From the NCBI RefSeq assembly GCF_025963695.1, contig NZ_JAOQAH010000047.1, positions 62,001 to 126,000 of the forward strand: a DNA stretch of 64,000 nucleotides, written 5' to 3'. This DNA is from Segetibacter sp. GTDB taxonomy: Bacteria; Bacteroidota; Bacteroidia; Chitinophagales; Chitinophagaceae. This document shows, piece by piece, positions 43,297 through 53,007 of the stretch. Within the stretch, counting starts at the first letter, position 1. Each line of letters begins with the position of its first letter. The position numbers were made by a program, and so were the translations under genes. The notes beneath the pieces are model-generated. The model worked only from the letters and a program-made list of their open reading frames with translations. It was not told where the DNA came from and made no database searches.

Positions 43297-43995
43297 CTAA
43301 GGTTCCAATCCCTTACTTTTCAATAGCTGCTGATATACCTCGCTATAACTACTACCCACCGGGATCTCTTTACCAGCAACTTTCACTTTCGACTTCCCAA
43401 AACTTTCAATTTTATTCGAAGGCACAATATAAGAGCGGTGAATACGAACAAATTCAGGAGTTGGTAATTTCTCCTGAAGGCTTTTTAAGGTCATCAAAGT
43501 AAGAATAGGTTTCGGCTTTAAGTGAATTCTGATATAGTCATCCAATCCCTCAATTAATTCAATCTCCTTTAAATTGATTTTCATTAACTGGTAGTCAACC
43601 TTCACAAATATGGAAGCCATCTGAAGCTCCTGGCTATTTAAAAACTCCAGATATTCACGTGCTTTAAAAACTGCTTTTAAAAAACGATCGTATTCAAAAG
43701 GTTTCAACAAATAGTCTACCGCATCTACATTAAATCCATCGACTGCATACTCGCTATAGGCAGTAGTAAAAACTACCATTGGCTTTTTTACCAGCGTTTT
43801 GTAAAACTGTAATCCGTTTATATCGGGCATTTGTATGTCAAGAAACAACAAGTCAGCTTCGTGTTGCTGCAACCATTCCCTCCCTTCATCGGGATTTGTA
43901 AAGGTCTTTTCTAAAGATAGAAAAGGAATGCGCGAAGCATACTCGGTTATTAATTGCAGTGCAAGTGGCTCATCATCTATTGCTATACAGCGCAT
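43297..43995 (-). CDS. LytTR-family response regulator
   Basis: 232 residues. Receiver domain with Asp7-Asp8, phospho-acceptor Asp53 in LLFLDIQMPDINGLQ, Thr77 and Lys98. The C-terminal LytTR DNA-binding domain (about 125-225) includes YIRIHLKPKPILTLMTLKSLQEKLP and FVRIHRSYIVPSNKIESF. It starts within the stop of the kinase gene (TAATG), so the two are translated together. Confidence 0.93.
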   Translation of the reverse strand: MRCIAIDDEPLALQLITEYASRIPFLSLEKTFTNPDEGREWLQQHEADLLFLDIQMPDINGLQFYKTLVKKPMVVFTTAYSEYAVDGFNVDAVDYLLKPFEYDRFLKAVFKAREYLEFLNSQELQMASIFVKVDYQLMKINLKEIELIEGLDDYIRIHLKPKPILTLMTLKSLQEKLPTPEFVRIHRSYIVPSNKIESFGKSKVKVAGKEIPVGSSYSEVYQQLLKSKGLEP

Positions 43996-45038
43996 TATTT
44001 TTGGAGTATTAGGTGAACGATAAACTGTTTATTTTCTTCATTTACGGTCAGTTGGTGGGTGTCAGGATATAGTAATTCAAGTCTTCGTTTCGTATTTTTC
44101 AAGCCAATTCCTGTATTATTTTCGTTCCCTTTATCATTTGTGATGATGTCATTTTTAGAAGTAAATAAAATGCTATGAGGTTGGGTTTTTATCTCAAATA
44201 ATAATCTCGACATTTCCTTTGTACTTACTCCATATTTAAAAGCGTTCTCCACAAACGGAATTAAAATTAGTGGTGCAATTTGTTTTCCTTCAGTTTGGCC
44301 TTCCACAACGAATTCAATTTTTACTTTGTCCGTCAGCCGCACTTTCTGTAGCTCTATGTAATGTTGTATAAACTGTATCTCTTTGTCAAGCGCAACGCTA
44401 TCGTGCTTTGTCTCACTTAAAACATAACGCATAATAGACGATAGCTTTAAAACTGCATCCGCTGTCGCTTCGCTTTTTACCAGCGCTAAAGAGTAAATGT
44501 TATTAAGCGTGTTGAAAAGAAAATGCGGATTAATCTGGGTCTTAAGGAACGAGAGTTCCGTTGCTAGTTTTTCATTTTCAATTTCCTGTTTTTTACGTTC
44601 AATACCCAACCATTCCTGTATAACTCTTGAACATGTACTTACGGTAAACACTAAGAAGAAAACCGCAGTAGAAGCTGTAAAAGGGTAAAAATAAGACGGA
44701 CGGCGCCGCTGCATTCTCAACTTAATTCTTTCGGGCATTTCTGCTCGTATAATATCATCTAATAGGCGGTTAATAAAAAGAAAGATGATAAGTAGTGCGA
44801 TAATAGTTAGCGAGTACCAAAGCCACTTTTTCTTCGTAAGCAACTGAGGTATCAGCACCATTGTATTGGAATAATAGAAAATCAGCAGGTAAGCATCTAT
44901 GCAGATGAACCGCAGTATCATGGCATCACTAAACTGAAAGTCAGCGTCTCGCGGCCGGGGAGAAAATAAAATCGGAAGCAGAAAGAAACATGCCCAGGCT
45001 GCCACGTGCACTGTTATTGTTAAAAGCCTTTTGTTCAA
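43995..45038 (-). CDS. LytS-type sensor histidine kinase
   Basis: 347 residues with four membrane helices in the first 150, no extracellular sensor domain, and a His_kinase domain: FLKTQINPHFLFNTLNNIYSLAL (phospho-acceptor His in NPHFLFN) and the ATP lid PFVENAFKYG followed by GIGLKNTKRRLELLY. The start codon at 45038 is TTG; the next ATG (residue 40) would delete the first membrane helix. Forms a pair with the LytTR regulator. Confidence 0.9.
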   Translation of the reverse strand: MNKRLLTITVHVAAWACFFLLPILFSPRPRDADFQFSDAMILRFICIDAYLLIFYYSNTMVLIPQLLTKKKWLWYSLTIIALLIIFLFINRLLDDIIRAEMPERIKLRMQRRRPSYFYPFTASTAVFFLVFTVSTCSRVIQEWLGIERKKQEIENEKLATELSFLKTQINPHFLFNTLNNIYSLALVKSEATADAVLKLSSIMRYVLSETKHDSVALDKEIQFIQHYIELQKVRLTDKVKIEFVVEGQTEGKQIAPLILIPFVENAFKYGVSTKEMSRLLFEIKTQPHSILFTSKNDIITNDKGNENNTGIGLKNTKRRLELLYPDTHQLTVNEENKQFIVHLILQK

Positions 45039-45410
45039 ATTAGAAGTAGGGTTTTAAAGGTATAATTAGTTGTATAGCAATATCTGCTTTTTTACACAAG
45101 TAATAGCTAATAGTAGTATTCTACTTATCAACACGTTACTTGTTATCCCGCAGCTTGACTTGTTCATAGTCGGCCAAATGTTGATACCGTTGATCTCACA
45201 CTAACTTACTTTTCCTGGCTCTCGGGGTAGTAGGGTAATAAATAATTTAAAAGTAGGAGGCCCAGGGGTCGGATAAAAAGAATTTGGATTAATGGCATAG
45301 AACAATCGGTAAAGCGTAAACCGGATGTTTACTGCGAAGGAGGAAAATTTTAGTGAGGATTTTTTTAAACTTTAATAAAATTATTGGCAAGTGTAATCTT
45401 TCTTGCTCTT
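45039..45410. other. Intergenic region, 372 bp
   Basis: Between the kinase start and the panB stop. No terminator, repeat element or gene recognised; AT-rich ends with a G-rich middle (around 45225-45275). Confidence 0.5.
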
Positions 45411-46226
45411 TTAATATTGCTCGCCTTCATTCGGAAAGTCATTGTTTTTAACATCAGCAATGTATTGCTTCACTGCGCCTGTTACCTGCTCTGCCATATT
45501 TAAATAGGTCCTTAAAAATCTCGGCCTAAACTCTGTATTTATTCCTAAAAGGTCATGCATTACGAGAACCTGTCCCCCACAATGCATTCCTGCACCTATG
45601 CCTATTGTTGGCATAATCAGGCTTTCTGTTACTTCTTTGGCCAATGCTGCAGGTATTTTTTCCAGCACCACTGCAAAACACCCGGCCTCCTGTAATATGA
45701 GCGCATCGCTTCTAAGTTTGTTTGCTTCGGCTTCTTCTTTTGCCCTTACCACATAAGTGCCGAATTTATGTATGGATTGCGGTGTTAGCCCCAGGTGACC
45801 CATCACCGGAATTCCTGCACTTACAATCCGTTTGATACTGTCAACCACTTCTTCGCCACCTTCAAGCTTTAGCGCATGTGCACCTGTTTCTTTCATAATG
45901 CGGATAGCAGATGCCAGCGCTACTTCGCTGTTAGATTGGTAAGAGCCAAAAGGTAAATCAACTACTACCAGTGCACGTTCTGTACCCCGGATAACCGAGG
46001 CAGCATGATAAATCATCTGGTCTAACGTGATAGGCAACGTAGATTCATGACCTGCCATTACATTACTTGCACTGTCACCCACCAATATAACGTCAATACC
46101 TGCGGCATCAAATAATTTTGCAAACGAAAAATCATAAGCGGTAATCATCGAAATTTTTTCACCGTTTACTTTCAGCCGAAGAAGTGTATTGGTAGTTACT
46201 TTTTTAATTTGCTTATTTACAGACAT
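45411..46226 (-). CDS. panB: 3-methyl-2-oxobutanoate hydroxymethyltransferase
   Basis: 271 residues. [51 protein letters not shown] has the Mg-binding Asp residues; [38 protein letters not shown] and IGIGAG complete the pattern. First committed step of pantothenate synthesis. Single gene; complete. Confidence 0.96.
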   Translation of the reverse strand: MSVNKQIKKVTTNTLLRLKVNGEKISMITAYDFSFAKLFDAAGIDVILVGDSASNVMAGHESTLPITLDQMIYHAASVIRGTERALVVVDLPFGSYQSNSEVALASAIRIMKETGAHALKLEGGEEVVDSIKRIVSAGIPVMGHLGLTPQSIHKFGTYVVRAKEEAEANKLRSDALILQEAGCFAVVLEKIPAALAKEVTESLIMPTIGIGAGMHCGGQVLVMHDLLGINTEFRPRFLRTYLNMAEQVTGAVKQYIADVKNNDFPNEGEQY

Positions 46227-46407
46227 CTCTTTAATAGAAATTGATGAATAATTTCAAAAATGAGATGGGAGAGGAGTATGGCTCTGCTTTAGAATAAAAC
46301 ATGCTCTGATAAAACCCATCAGGAACGTGTGAAATTACAGTTATTTAGTGCAGTTAGTTAATTGTTTATTTCGCAAAAGCAGACCGAAGGGTTGGCTAAG
46401 GTTACTT

Positions 46408-47289
46408 CTATTTTCTTAACTCTGAATATAAATGCTGGATCAGTCCATCTGCCAAACCAATTTTGGGTACAAGTATTTCATCTGCATCGGCCCACCTCAT
46501 TACATTAATAAAAATTTGCAATGCCGGAACAATCACATCTGCCCGGTCTTCTTTGAATTTAAATAGTCGAATACGGTCTTTAACGGAAACGGCAGAAAAT
46601 TCTTTATAGTAGTCTTTAAGTAAACTAAGTTCAAGGGGCTTTCCGTCTTTTTTCTTACTAATAGAAAATATCTTGTTTATGTTGCCACCGGTACCGATAG
46701 CTACAATCTTCTTATATCCTTTCGTTTTTTCTTTTATCATTTCCTTCATTTCATTCCACATCTTTTCTTCCACCTGGTTCTTAAGTAAACGGATAGTGCC
46801 GATATTAAAAGATTGTTTGCATACTAATTTTCCGTCTGCAAAAAAAGTAAGCTCAGTACTTCCACCACCTACATCAATATAGAGATAGCTATTATTTTCG
46901 TCCATACTCTCGGCAACATGGTTCTCATAAATTATCGAAGCTTCAAGATCCCCGCTAATAATTTCAATGTCTATTCCTGTTTCATTCTTAACCCTGGCAA
47001 TAATTTCTGAACCATTTTTTGCATCGCGCATTGCGCTGGTAGCGCATGCTGTAAGGTGTTCAACTTCGTACAATTTTAGCAGGTGGCTGTATGCTTTCAT
47101 TGCCTCCACTACCATCGTTATTCTATGTTCTGAAATTTCGCCGGTTTCAAATACGTCAAACCCAAGTCGCAATGGTACCCGGATGAGGTTGAGCTTACAA
47201 AATTGCGGCGGATGGCCAATTCCTTCAACGACATCTGTTATTAATAATCTCGCAGCGTTACTTCCTATATCTATAGCGGCTAACCTCAT
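46408..47289 (-). CDS. Exopolyphosphatase / Ppx-GppA phosphatase
   Basis: 293 residues. AAIDIGSNAARLLI and YLYIDVGGGSTELTFF are the two ASKHA phosphate-loop motifs; ATSAMRDAKNG and IGTGGNINKIF are also conserved. It covers only the catalytic Ppx/GppA core without the C-terminal HD-like domain, a common short form. Hydrolyses polyphosphate or pppGpp. Confidence 0.92.
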   Translation of the reverse strand: MRLAAIDIGSNAARLLITDVVEGIGHPPQFCKLNLIRVPLRLGFDVFETGEISEHRITMVVEAMKAYSHLLKLYEVEHLTACATSAMRDAKNGSEIIARVKNETGIDIEIISGDLEASIIYENHVAESMDENNSYLYIDVGGGSTELTFFADGKLVCKQSFNIGTIRLLKNQVEEKMWNEMKEMIKEKTKGYKKIVAIGTGGNINKIFSISKKKDGKPLELSLLKDYYKEFSAVSVKDRIRLFKFKEDRADVIVPALQIFINVMRWADADEILVPKIGLADGLIQHLYSELRK

Positions 47290-47685
47290 TGGTAATTTGT
47301 TTTTATAAAAAAGAGTTTTAGAGAATGTTCAACGATGCAAATATATTACCAGTGAAGTCAGTTGAAAGTTTACAAAAGGAGTGTTTGATACCGGCATTAG
47401 TTGTGGTAGCATCATCGTTGCGTCGCAATCACTTTTTCAGCAGCTCGTTCCTGAGCTTCAGCCTTTATTAAAACAGAATAACTAATAATTAAAAGCGGAA
47501 GTTCAAAGAAATCGATAGTCAATATGTATTTGTTCTTTCCGTTACAACTTCTTGTAGGAAGAATGTTGGCGAGGACCTCAACAACGGCACTAAAAAGAAA
47601 GCCGGGTTGGCGGGGACGCTGGCAGTAGCGGTAAAATTTCTTACTTATTTCCATTTAATTTATACAATCCTAAAAACTCCAGGTT
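47290..47685. other. Intergenic region, 396 bp
   Basis: Contains a diverged GTACAAG element at 47413-47434. An open frame at 47412-47654 on the minus strand is not convincing. No terminator recognised. Confidence 0.5.
47413..47434 (-). repeat. Dispersed GTACAAG element, copy 9 (type B, diverged)
   Basis: Minus strand: AAGTGATTGCGACGCAACGA then TG. The GCGACGC dyad is kept; the GTAC start is lost. Confidence 0.6.
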
Positions 47686-49419
47686 CTAATAACCTTCTGC
47701 GCTGTCATCGCCCCGTTTGTCAGCGGCAGCTTCAAGCTTGCCATTATTTATTTTTATCAATTCTACACGACCTATTGATGTTGCGTATCCAGCTACATAA
47801 TATACCTTAACAGCATATCCCATTTCCTGTAATTCTTGCATCACATTTTTCGGAAAACCTTCTTCTACCTGTATTTCATCCGGAAGCCACTGGTGATGGA
47901 ACTTTGGTTTGTTAACGGCTTCTTCAGCATTCATATTAAAGTCTACCACATTTACAATGGTTTGATAGACTGATGTTGGAATGGTTGTGCCGCCCGGCGT
48001 TCCAACAACCATAAAAGGCTTGCTGCCTTTTAAAACAATTGTAGGTGCCATCGAGCTAAGCATTCTCTTGCCTGGTGCAATTGCATTTGCTTCTCCACCT
48101 ATTGCCCCGTACATATTGGGTACGCCAGGTTTTATACTAAAATCATCCATCTCATTATTTAGTATAAAACCTGCACCGGCCACCACGGTTTTGCTTCCAA
48201 AGTTGCCGTTAAGTGTAGTAGTGACAGCCACCAGATTGCCCCATTTATCAGCAACGCTAATGTGAGTGGTCTCAGTACTCTCTGATAGCGGGCCTCCTTT
48301 TATCTCAACACTTTTGCTTGCTTTTGTGCTATCATAATCTGCCATTCTTTTAGCCAGGTAAGCATTGCTTGTAATTGTGCCAAGGGGCACTTTCCAAAAG
48401 TCAGGATCACCTAAATGTGCTGCGCGATCTGCGTAAGCTCTTCTTTCGGCTTCGGTCATTAGTTGCACACTTTTTACCGTTTCAAATCCGTAACTCGCTA
48501 ATGGCCGGTTCTCAACCATCTTCAACATCTGCATTAGTAATACTCCGCCACTACTGGGTGGCGGCATGCTAACTATGGTATGGCCTTTATAATTAAACGC
48601 CAATGGTTTTCGCTCTTTTGTCTTATAATTTTTTAAATCATTTAAAGTGATAAGACCTTTTCCTCGTTGCATTTCTGCCACGATCAATCTGGCTGTTTCC
48701 CCTTCATAAAACCCGGCTGCACCTTTATCTCGTATTCTTTTTAGTGTATTTGCCAGTTCTTTTTGAATTAATGTATCCCCTTTCTTCCATCCGCTTTCTT
48801 TTACAAACACGGGTGTTACTGTGTTATATTTTAGAAACGATTCCCTTGCCCTCGTAAATTTCGACGCTTCGGCTTCGGTTAGCGAAAAGCCTTTTTCTGC
48901 AAGGTCAATGGCGGGCTGTATAAGGGTTTTAAACGGAAGCTTTGAATATTTAAGACTTGCAAACAAGCCGCTAACTGTTCCGGGAACGCCGGCAGCGAGA
49001 TGACCAAATTGAGAAAGATTTGTTTGTGCAGTTCCTTTTTCATCCAAATACATGTCACGAGTCGCTTTCGCCGGCGCTGTCTCGCGGTAGTCGTAAGTAA
49101 AAGTCTTACCATCTTTTAGCCTCGCCACCAGAAAACCGCCGCCACCAATATTTCCAGCGCCCGGATACACTACTGCAAGTGCCAGCTGTGTTGCTATAAC
49201 GGCGTCAATTGCATTTCCGCCACGTTTTAAAATTTCGGCTCCCACTTTAGCAGCGATAGGATGAGCGCAAACAACCGCGCCGTTCGAAAAAGTTTGCGTT
49301 TTATTGCTTGAAAAGTGATAGGGATCAACTGCTTTTCCGGCACCCACAAATGACTGGGCTGCCACAATATTTGAAAATAACAGGGAAGTGAAAACAATGA
49401 TAAAGTGTCTGAGTTGCAT
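47686..49419 (-). CDS. ggt: Gamma-glutamyltransferase
   Basis: 577 residues, ATG at 49419 giving signal peptide MQLRHFIIVFTSLLFSNIVAAQ; an extension to 49443 uses GTG. RETAPA (substrate Arg), GGVLLMQML, the nucleophile Thr in ESTETTHISVADKWGN (self-cleavage before TTHIS) and GTPGGTTIPTSVYQ are visible. Periplasmic; cleaves the gamma-glutamyl bond of glutathione. Length normal. Confidence 0.95.
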   Translation of the reverse strand: MQLRHFIIVFTSLLFSNIVAAQSFVGAGKAVDPYHFSSNKTQTFSNGAVVCAHPIAAKVGAEILKRGGNAIDAVIATQLALAVVYPGAGNIGGGGFLVARLKDGKTFTYDYRETAPAKATRDMYLDEKGTAQTNLSQFGHLAAGVPGTVSGLFASLKYSKLPFKTLIQPAIDLAEKGFSLTEAEASKFTRARESFLKYNTVTPVFVKESGWKKGDTLIQKELANTLKRIRDKGAAGFYEGETARLIVAEMQRGKGLITLNDLKNYKTKERKPLAFNYKGHTIVSMPPPSSGGVLLMQMLKMVENRPLASYGFETVKSVQLMTEAERRAYADRAAHLGDPDFWKVPLGTITSNAYLAKRMADYDSTKASKSVEIKGGPLSESTETTHISVADKWGNLVAVTTTLNGNFGSKTVVAGAGFILNNEMDDFSIKPGVPNMYGAIGGEANAIAPGKRMLSSMAPTIVLKGSKPFMVVGTPGGTTIPTSVYQTIVNVVDFNMNAEEAVNKPKFHHQWLPDEIQVEEGFPKNVMQELQEMGYAVKVYYVAGYATSIGRVELIKINNGKLEAAADKRGDDSAEGY

Positions 49420-49579
49420 GCAGCAAATTTCTGCCTTTTTCACATCGGAGAATTAAAAATTTATTAATAAAGATTGCTGAAACGCCTAGATACTAGCTTA
49501 GCAGCTTTCCCCCGGGGAACGGGAAATTACTCTTCTTATGCAGCATTTTGCAACATTGAATGCTCCATGTAGTTAGCAA

Positions 49580-49604
49580 GTACAAGAGTGCGACGCAACA
49601 ATTG
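49580..49604 (+). repeat. Dispersed GTACAAG element, copy 10 (type B)
   Basis: GTACAAGAGTGCGACGCAAC then AATTG. Lies in the divergent gap between ggt and the TonB receptor. Confidence 0.78.
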
Positions 49605-49683
49605 CCGCCATACCATAATAGCTGGTAACATAAAATTCCTAACCTGCTATTATTCCGATAATTTTTTATTAAACAAAACAAGT

Positions 49684-52488
49684 ATGATGAAAATTTCCTC
49701 AATTTTTAGATTTACAACTACAGTTGTATTATTCCTTCTGCTTGCAGCTGGGGTAAATGCGCAGTCGGTAATCATCGGTACAGTTAGGGATGAAAGTGGT
49801 AATCCGCTTAGTGGTGCCTCCGTGTCGCTGCAGGGGACTGCCACAGGAACAACTACAGATAACGGTGGAACGTATACGCTAAAAGTAAAAGGTGGTACCT
49901 ACACGGTAAGTGCCAGTTATGTAGGCTTTTCGACTAGCCCCAAAAGAGTTACCGTTGCTGAAGGCGCTACCGCTACATTAGATTTTTCTCTAAATAATTC
50001 GGGCGTTACAAATGAAGTGGTTGTTCTTGGGTCAAGGGCATTGCCACGTACACAGTTAGAAACGCCGGTGCCGGTGGATGTAATTGATATAAAGAAAATA
50101 GCGCAGGATGCGCCGCAGGTTTATATCAACCAGATATTGAGCTATGTGGCTCCCTCGTTTAATTCCGGAACACAGACTGTTGCAGATGGTTCGGATCATA
50201 TTGATCCTGCTTCTTTGCGCGGCCTGGGGCCAGACCAGGTGTTGGTTTTAATTAATGGTAAAAGGAGGCACAATACCGCCCTCGTAAATATCAACGGTAC
50301 TTTTGGACGCGGTTCTGTTGGAACAGATTTAAACGCAATTCCGGTTGCGGCAATAGACCGGATAGAGATACTTCGTGATGCTGCTTCTGCACAATATGGA
50401 AGCGATGCAATTGCAGGCGTGATAAACATTATATTAAAGAGCTCTGTAAACAGGGTTACTTTCTCTACTACTGCCGGCGCAAATGTTACCAGGTTTTTAG
50501 GCAAGTCTATCACTGACGGGCAAACCGTACAGAATGCAATAAACTTCGGTATTCCCTTGGGACAACAGGGCGGGTTCATTAACTTCTCCGGTTCATTTGA
50601 TTATCGCAATTATACCAACAGGGCAGGAGAAAGAACCGGAACTATTTTTAGCAGGTACAATGGCCGTAATGCAGCAGGTGCTATTCAAACAGTTGATAGA
50701 ACAGACTCTTTTTTAACTGCAAACAATAAGACACGGGAAGACTTTAAACAAAGAGTAGGTCAGTCTCGGCTTCGTAGCGGACAGTTTATGTTTAATTCAA
50801 GTATTCCCATGGATGACCAGGGAACCGAGTTTTACATGTTTGGAGGTTTAGGTTATAGAAATGGTCAAGCTGCTGCCAACTTCCGTTTGCCTAATAACAC
50901 CAACAATATTTTAGCAATTTATCCATTAGGTTTTTTACCTGAGATCCACTCGGATATCTACGACAGAAACCTGTCTTTCGGTATCAGGGGTAAGTTGAAA
51001 GAATGGAACGTTGATTTTAGCAATACTTACGGCCAAAACCAGTTTATTTTTAAAGTAGCCAATACCCTGAATTCAACAATGGGTATAGCTTCACCAACAC
51101 GTTTTAATTCGGGAGGACCCGCCTTTACTCAAAACACCACTAACCTTGATTTTTCAAGAAGCTTTGCCGGGTTAAGCGGAATAAACATAGCCTTAGGTGC
51201 AGAGCATCGTTTTGAAAGATACCAGTTAGTGCCAGGCGAGGAAGCATCTTACGCCGATTATGGTAGGTCGAGGCAAGTTGGTGTTGATGCAGCGGGAAGA
51301 CCAATACTGGTACCTGATTTAAGAGGATTGGTTGTTACCCGGTTCGGTGGACCGGACAGTTCGGCGTTAACAGGCGGCGCGCAATCTTTTCCGGGATTTA
51401 GACCAGAAAATGCGGTAAATGCTACACGTAGCGCTATTGCCGCTTATGCTGATGGCGAATTTAATTTTTCGAAAGCATTTTTGATAGATGGTGCGGCCCG
51501 TTTCGAAAACTATAATGATTTTGGTAGTAACGTAAGCGGAAAAATTTCGATGAGGTATAAGGTAAGAGAAAGCTTCGCTATCCGTGGTTCGGTTAGTACC
51601 GGTTTTAGAGCACCTTCTTTGCACCAGCGATATTTCTCAAATACATCTACCTTGTTTGTAGGTGGTATTCCTTACGAGGTGGCTACTTTCCCTAACGACA
51701 GCCGTGCAGCTAAACTATTGGGAATTCCAGATTTGCGTGCTGAAAAATCGAAAAGCGTCAGTTTAGGTTTTACCGGAAACTTTGGAAAATTTAAGGTTAC
51801 TGTGGATGGCTATCTTACCAGAATTAACGACAGGGTTATTTATACAGATTTGTTCCTGGGAAGTAACGCCGCCAATGCTTCAGCTACGGATAGGGAATTA
51901 TACAATATTCTTTTGTCTTACAATGCCAACCGTGCCCAGTTTTTTGCAAACGCCATAAACACTGAAACAAAAGGAGTGGACCTGGTAGTATCTTATGGAA
52001 CAAAAATAGGTACAGGAAATTTTCGTGCTGATTTAGCCGGAACCGTTTCTAAGACCATGAGGGTAGGACCAATAAAATCTTCTGAATTATTGAAATCTAA
52101 AGAAAGTATTTACTTCAGTGAGGCAAGTCGTATTTATCTTGAAAGCTCGGTACCAAGGGTGAAAGCGAACCTGACTTTTACTTACGGCATAAGCAAATGG
52201 AACTTTTTTGTAAGGAACGTTTATTTTGGCGCAGTTGACGAAGCCACTACAGCTGTTCTTTACCAACAGACTTTTGATCCAAAGGTTATCACTGAGGCTT
52301 CTATAGGTTATAAAATCTCAAGGTCAACTCGTATCAGTGTAGGGTCTAATAATATTTTTGATATCTATCCTGAAAGGGTTGCTGATCCCGGTAACACCAC
52401 TGCAAATCAATTTATATACTCCAGGAGAGCTACACAGTTTGGTTTTAACGGCCGGTATGTGTATGGAAGGTTTGAAATATCGTTGTAA
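49684..52488 (+). CDS. TonB-dependent outer-membrane receptor
   Basis: 934 residues from ATG 49684, signal peptide MMKISSIFRFTTTVVLFLLLAAGVNA split from the mature start at QSVIIGT. An N-terminal carboxypeptidase-regulatory-like domain (GTVRDESGNPLSGASVSLQG) precedes the plug (PASLRGLGPDQVLVLINGKRRH, RIEILRDAASAQYGSDAIAGVINI) and the barrel, ending in the aromatic FEISL. Without a SusD partner it is a general TonB receptor, ligand unknown (siderophore, vitamin or glycan). Confidence 0.93.
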   Translation: MMKISSIFRFTTTVVLFLLLAAGVNAQSVIIGTVRDESGNPLSGASVSLQGTATGTTTDNGGTYTLKVKGGTYTVSASYVGFSTSPKRVTVAEGATATLDFSLNNSGVTNEVVVLGSRALPRTQLETPVPVDVIDIKKIAQDAPQVYINQILSYVAPSFNSGTQTVADGSDHIDPASLRGLGPDQVLVLINGKRRHNTALVNINGTFGRGSVGTDLNAIPVAAIDRIEILRDAASAQYGSDAIAGVINIILKSSVNRVTFSTTAGANVTRFLGKSITDGQTVQNAINFGIPLGQQGGFINFSGSFDYRNYTNRAGERTGTIFSRYNGRNAAGAIQTVDRTDSFLTANNKTREDFKQRVGQSRLRSGQFMFNSSIPMDDQGTEFYMFGGLGYRNGQAAANFRLPNNTNNILAIYPLGFLPEIHSDIYDRNLSFGIRGKLKEWNVDFSNTYGQNQFIFKVANTLNSTMGIASPTRFNSGGPAFTQNTTNLDFSRSFAGLSGINIALGAEHRFERYQLVPGEEASYADYGRSRQVGVDAAGRPILVPDLRGLVVTRFGGPDSSALTGGAQSFPGFRPENAVNATRSAIAAYADGEFNFSKAFLIDGAARFENYNDFGSNVSGKISMRYKVRESFAIRGSVSTGFRAPSLHQRYFSNTSTLFVGGIPYEVATFPNDSRAAKLLGIPDLRAEKSKSVSLGFTGNFGKFKVTVDGYLTRINDRVIYTDLFLGSNAANASATDRELYNILLSYNANRAQFFANAINTETKGVDLVVSYGTKIGTGNFRADLAGTVSKTMRVGPIKSSELLKSKESIYFSEASRIYLESSVPRVKANLTFTYGISKWNFFVRNVYFGAVDEATTAVLYQQTFDPKVITEASIGYKISRSTRISVGSNNIFDIYPERVADPGNTTANQFIYSRRATQFGFNGRYVYGRFEISL

Positions 52489-52510
52489 GAAATCAGCTTA
52501 AAAATTATAC

Positions 52511-52547
52511 AAAGTGCTATCGCTTGAAAGCGGTAGCACTTTTTTTA
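52511..52547 (+). terminator. Terminator after the TonB receptor
   Basis: Stem AAGTGCTATCGCT / AGCGGTAGCACTT (one G-T pair) with a TGAA loop, followed by TTTTTTT. It begins 23 bp after the stop. Confidence 0.88.
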
Positions 52548-52585
52548 GTCAAGTACCACTTACAAGAAAATTTCTGCCTAAAGCT

Positions 52586-52786
52586 TTATGCTATATACAA
52601 TTCTCCTTCAGCATTTTTGCCAATTTTAGAGAACACCAGTTCTTTTAGATTTTGCAATAATTCATAACTAATCTCTCCCGCGCATTTCTCTAACAATTCG
52701 TTTTTGGTCAATTCTTCATTACCATCAATAAATTGCGCTAGCTGGCTGTAGTTTAATTCAAGAAAGTCTGAAAATTTGTAAACCAT
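52586..52786 (-). CDS. Small acidic hypothetical protein
   Basis: 66 residues, start MVYKFSDFLELNYSQLAQFIDG. Largely helical and acidic, no membrane segment. Convergent with the TonB receptor. Not recognised. Confidence 0.5.
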   Translation of the reverse strand: MVYKFSDFLELNYSQLAQFIDGNEELTKNELLEKCAGEISYELLQNLKELVFSKIGKNAEGELYIA

Positions 52787-52923
52787 AAATAATAGATTTA
52801 ATAACAACAGGCGAAGTTGTTCCAGTCCGTTTCAACAACAATTATACCTTTTTAGGTATCCATCAAACTGGGGCCCTTTTAAGATGTCAGCAAATTTTTT
52901 TGAGCCGGCCGTACAACATCTTT

Positions 52924-52950
52924 CAACATCGTTGTGTCACACGCTTGCAC
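52924..52950 (-). repeat. Dispersed GTACAAG element, copy 11
   Basis: Minus strand: GTGCAAGCGTGTGACACAAC then GATGTTG. TGTG-A-CACA dyad, as in copy 4. Confidence 0.7.
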
Positions 52951-53007
52951 TTGTATAACCGCAATCATCTTTTTTTTAAAGCCGTGAATATCGTCAGCAA
53001 TACTTTC

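Noticed and set aside
43185..43502. Plus-strand open frame of 105 codons
   Set aside because: It lies antisense to the clear LytTR regulator, whose domain is unbroken.
47412..47654. Open frame of 80 codons on the minus strand
   Set aside because: No domain, odd composition, and it overlaps a dispersed repeat element at its end; it looks like chance.
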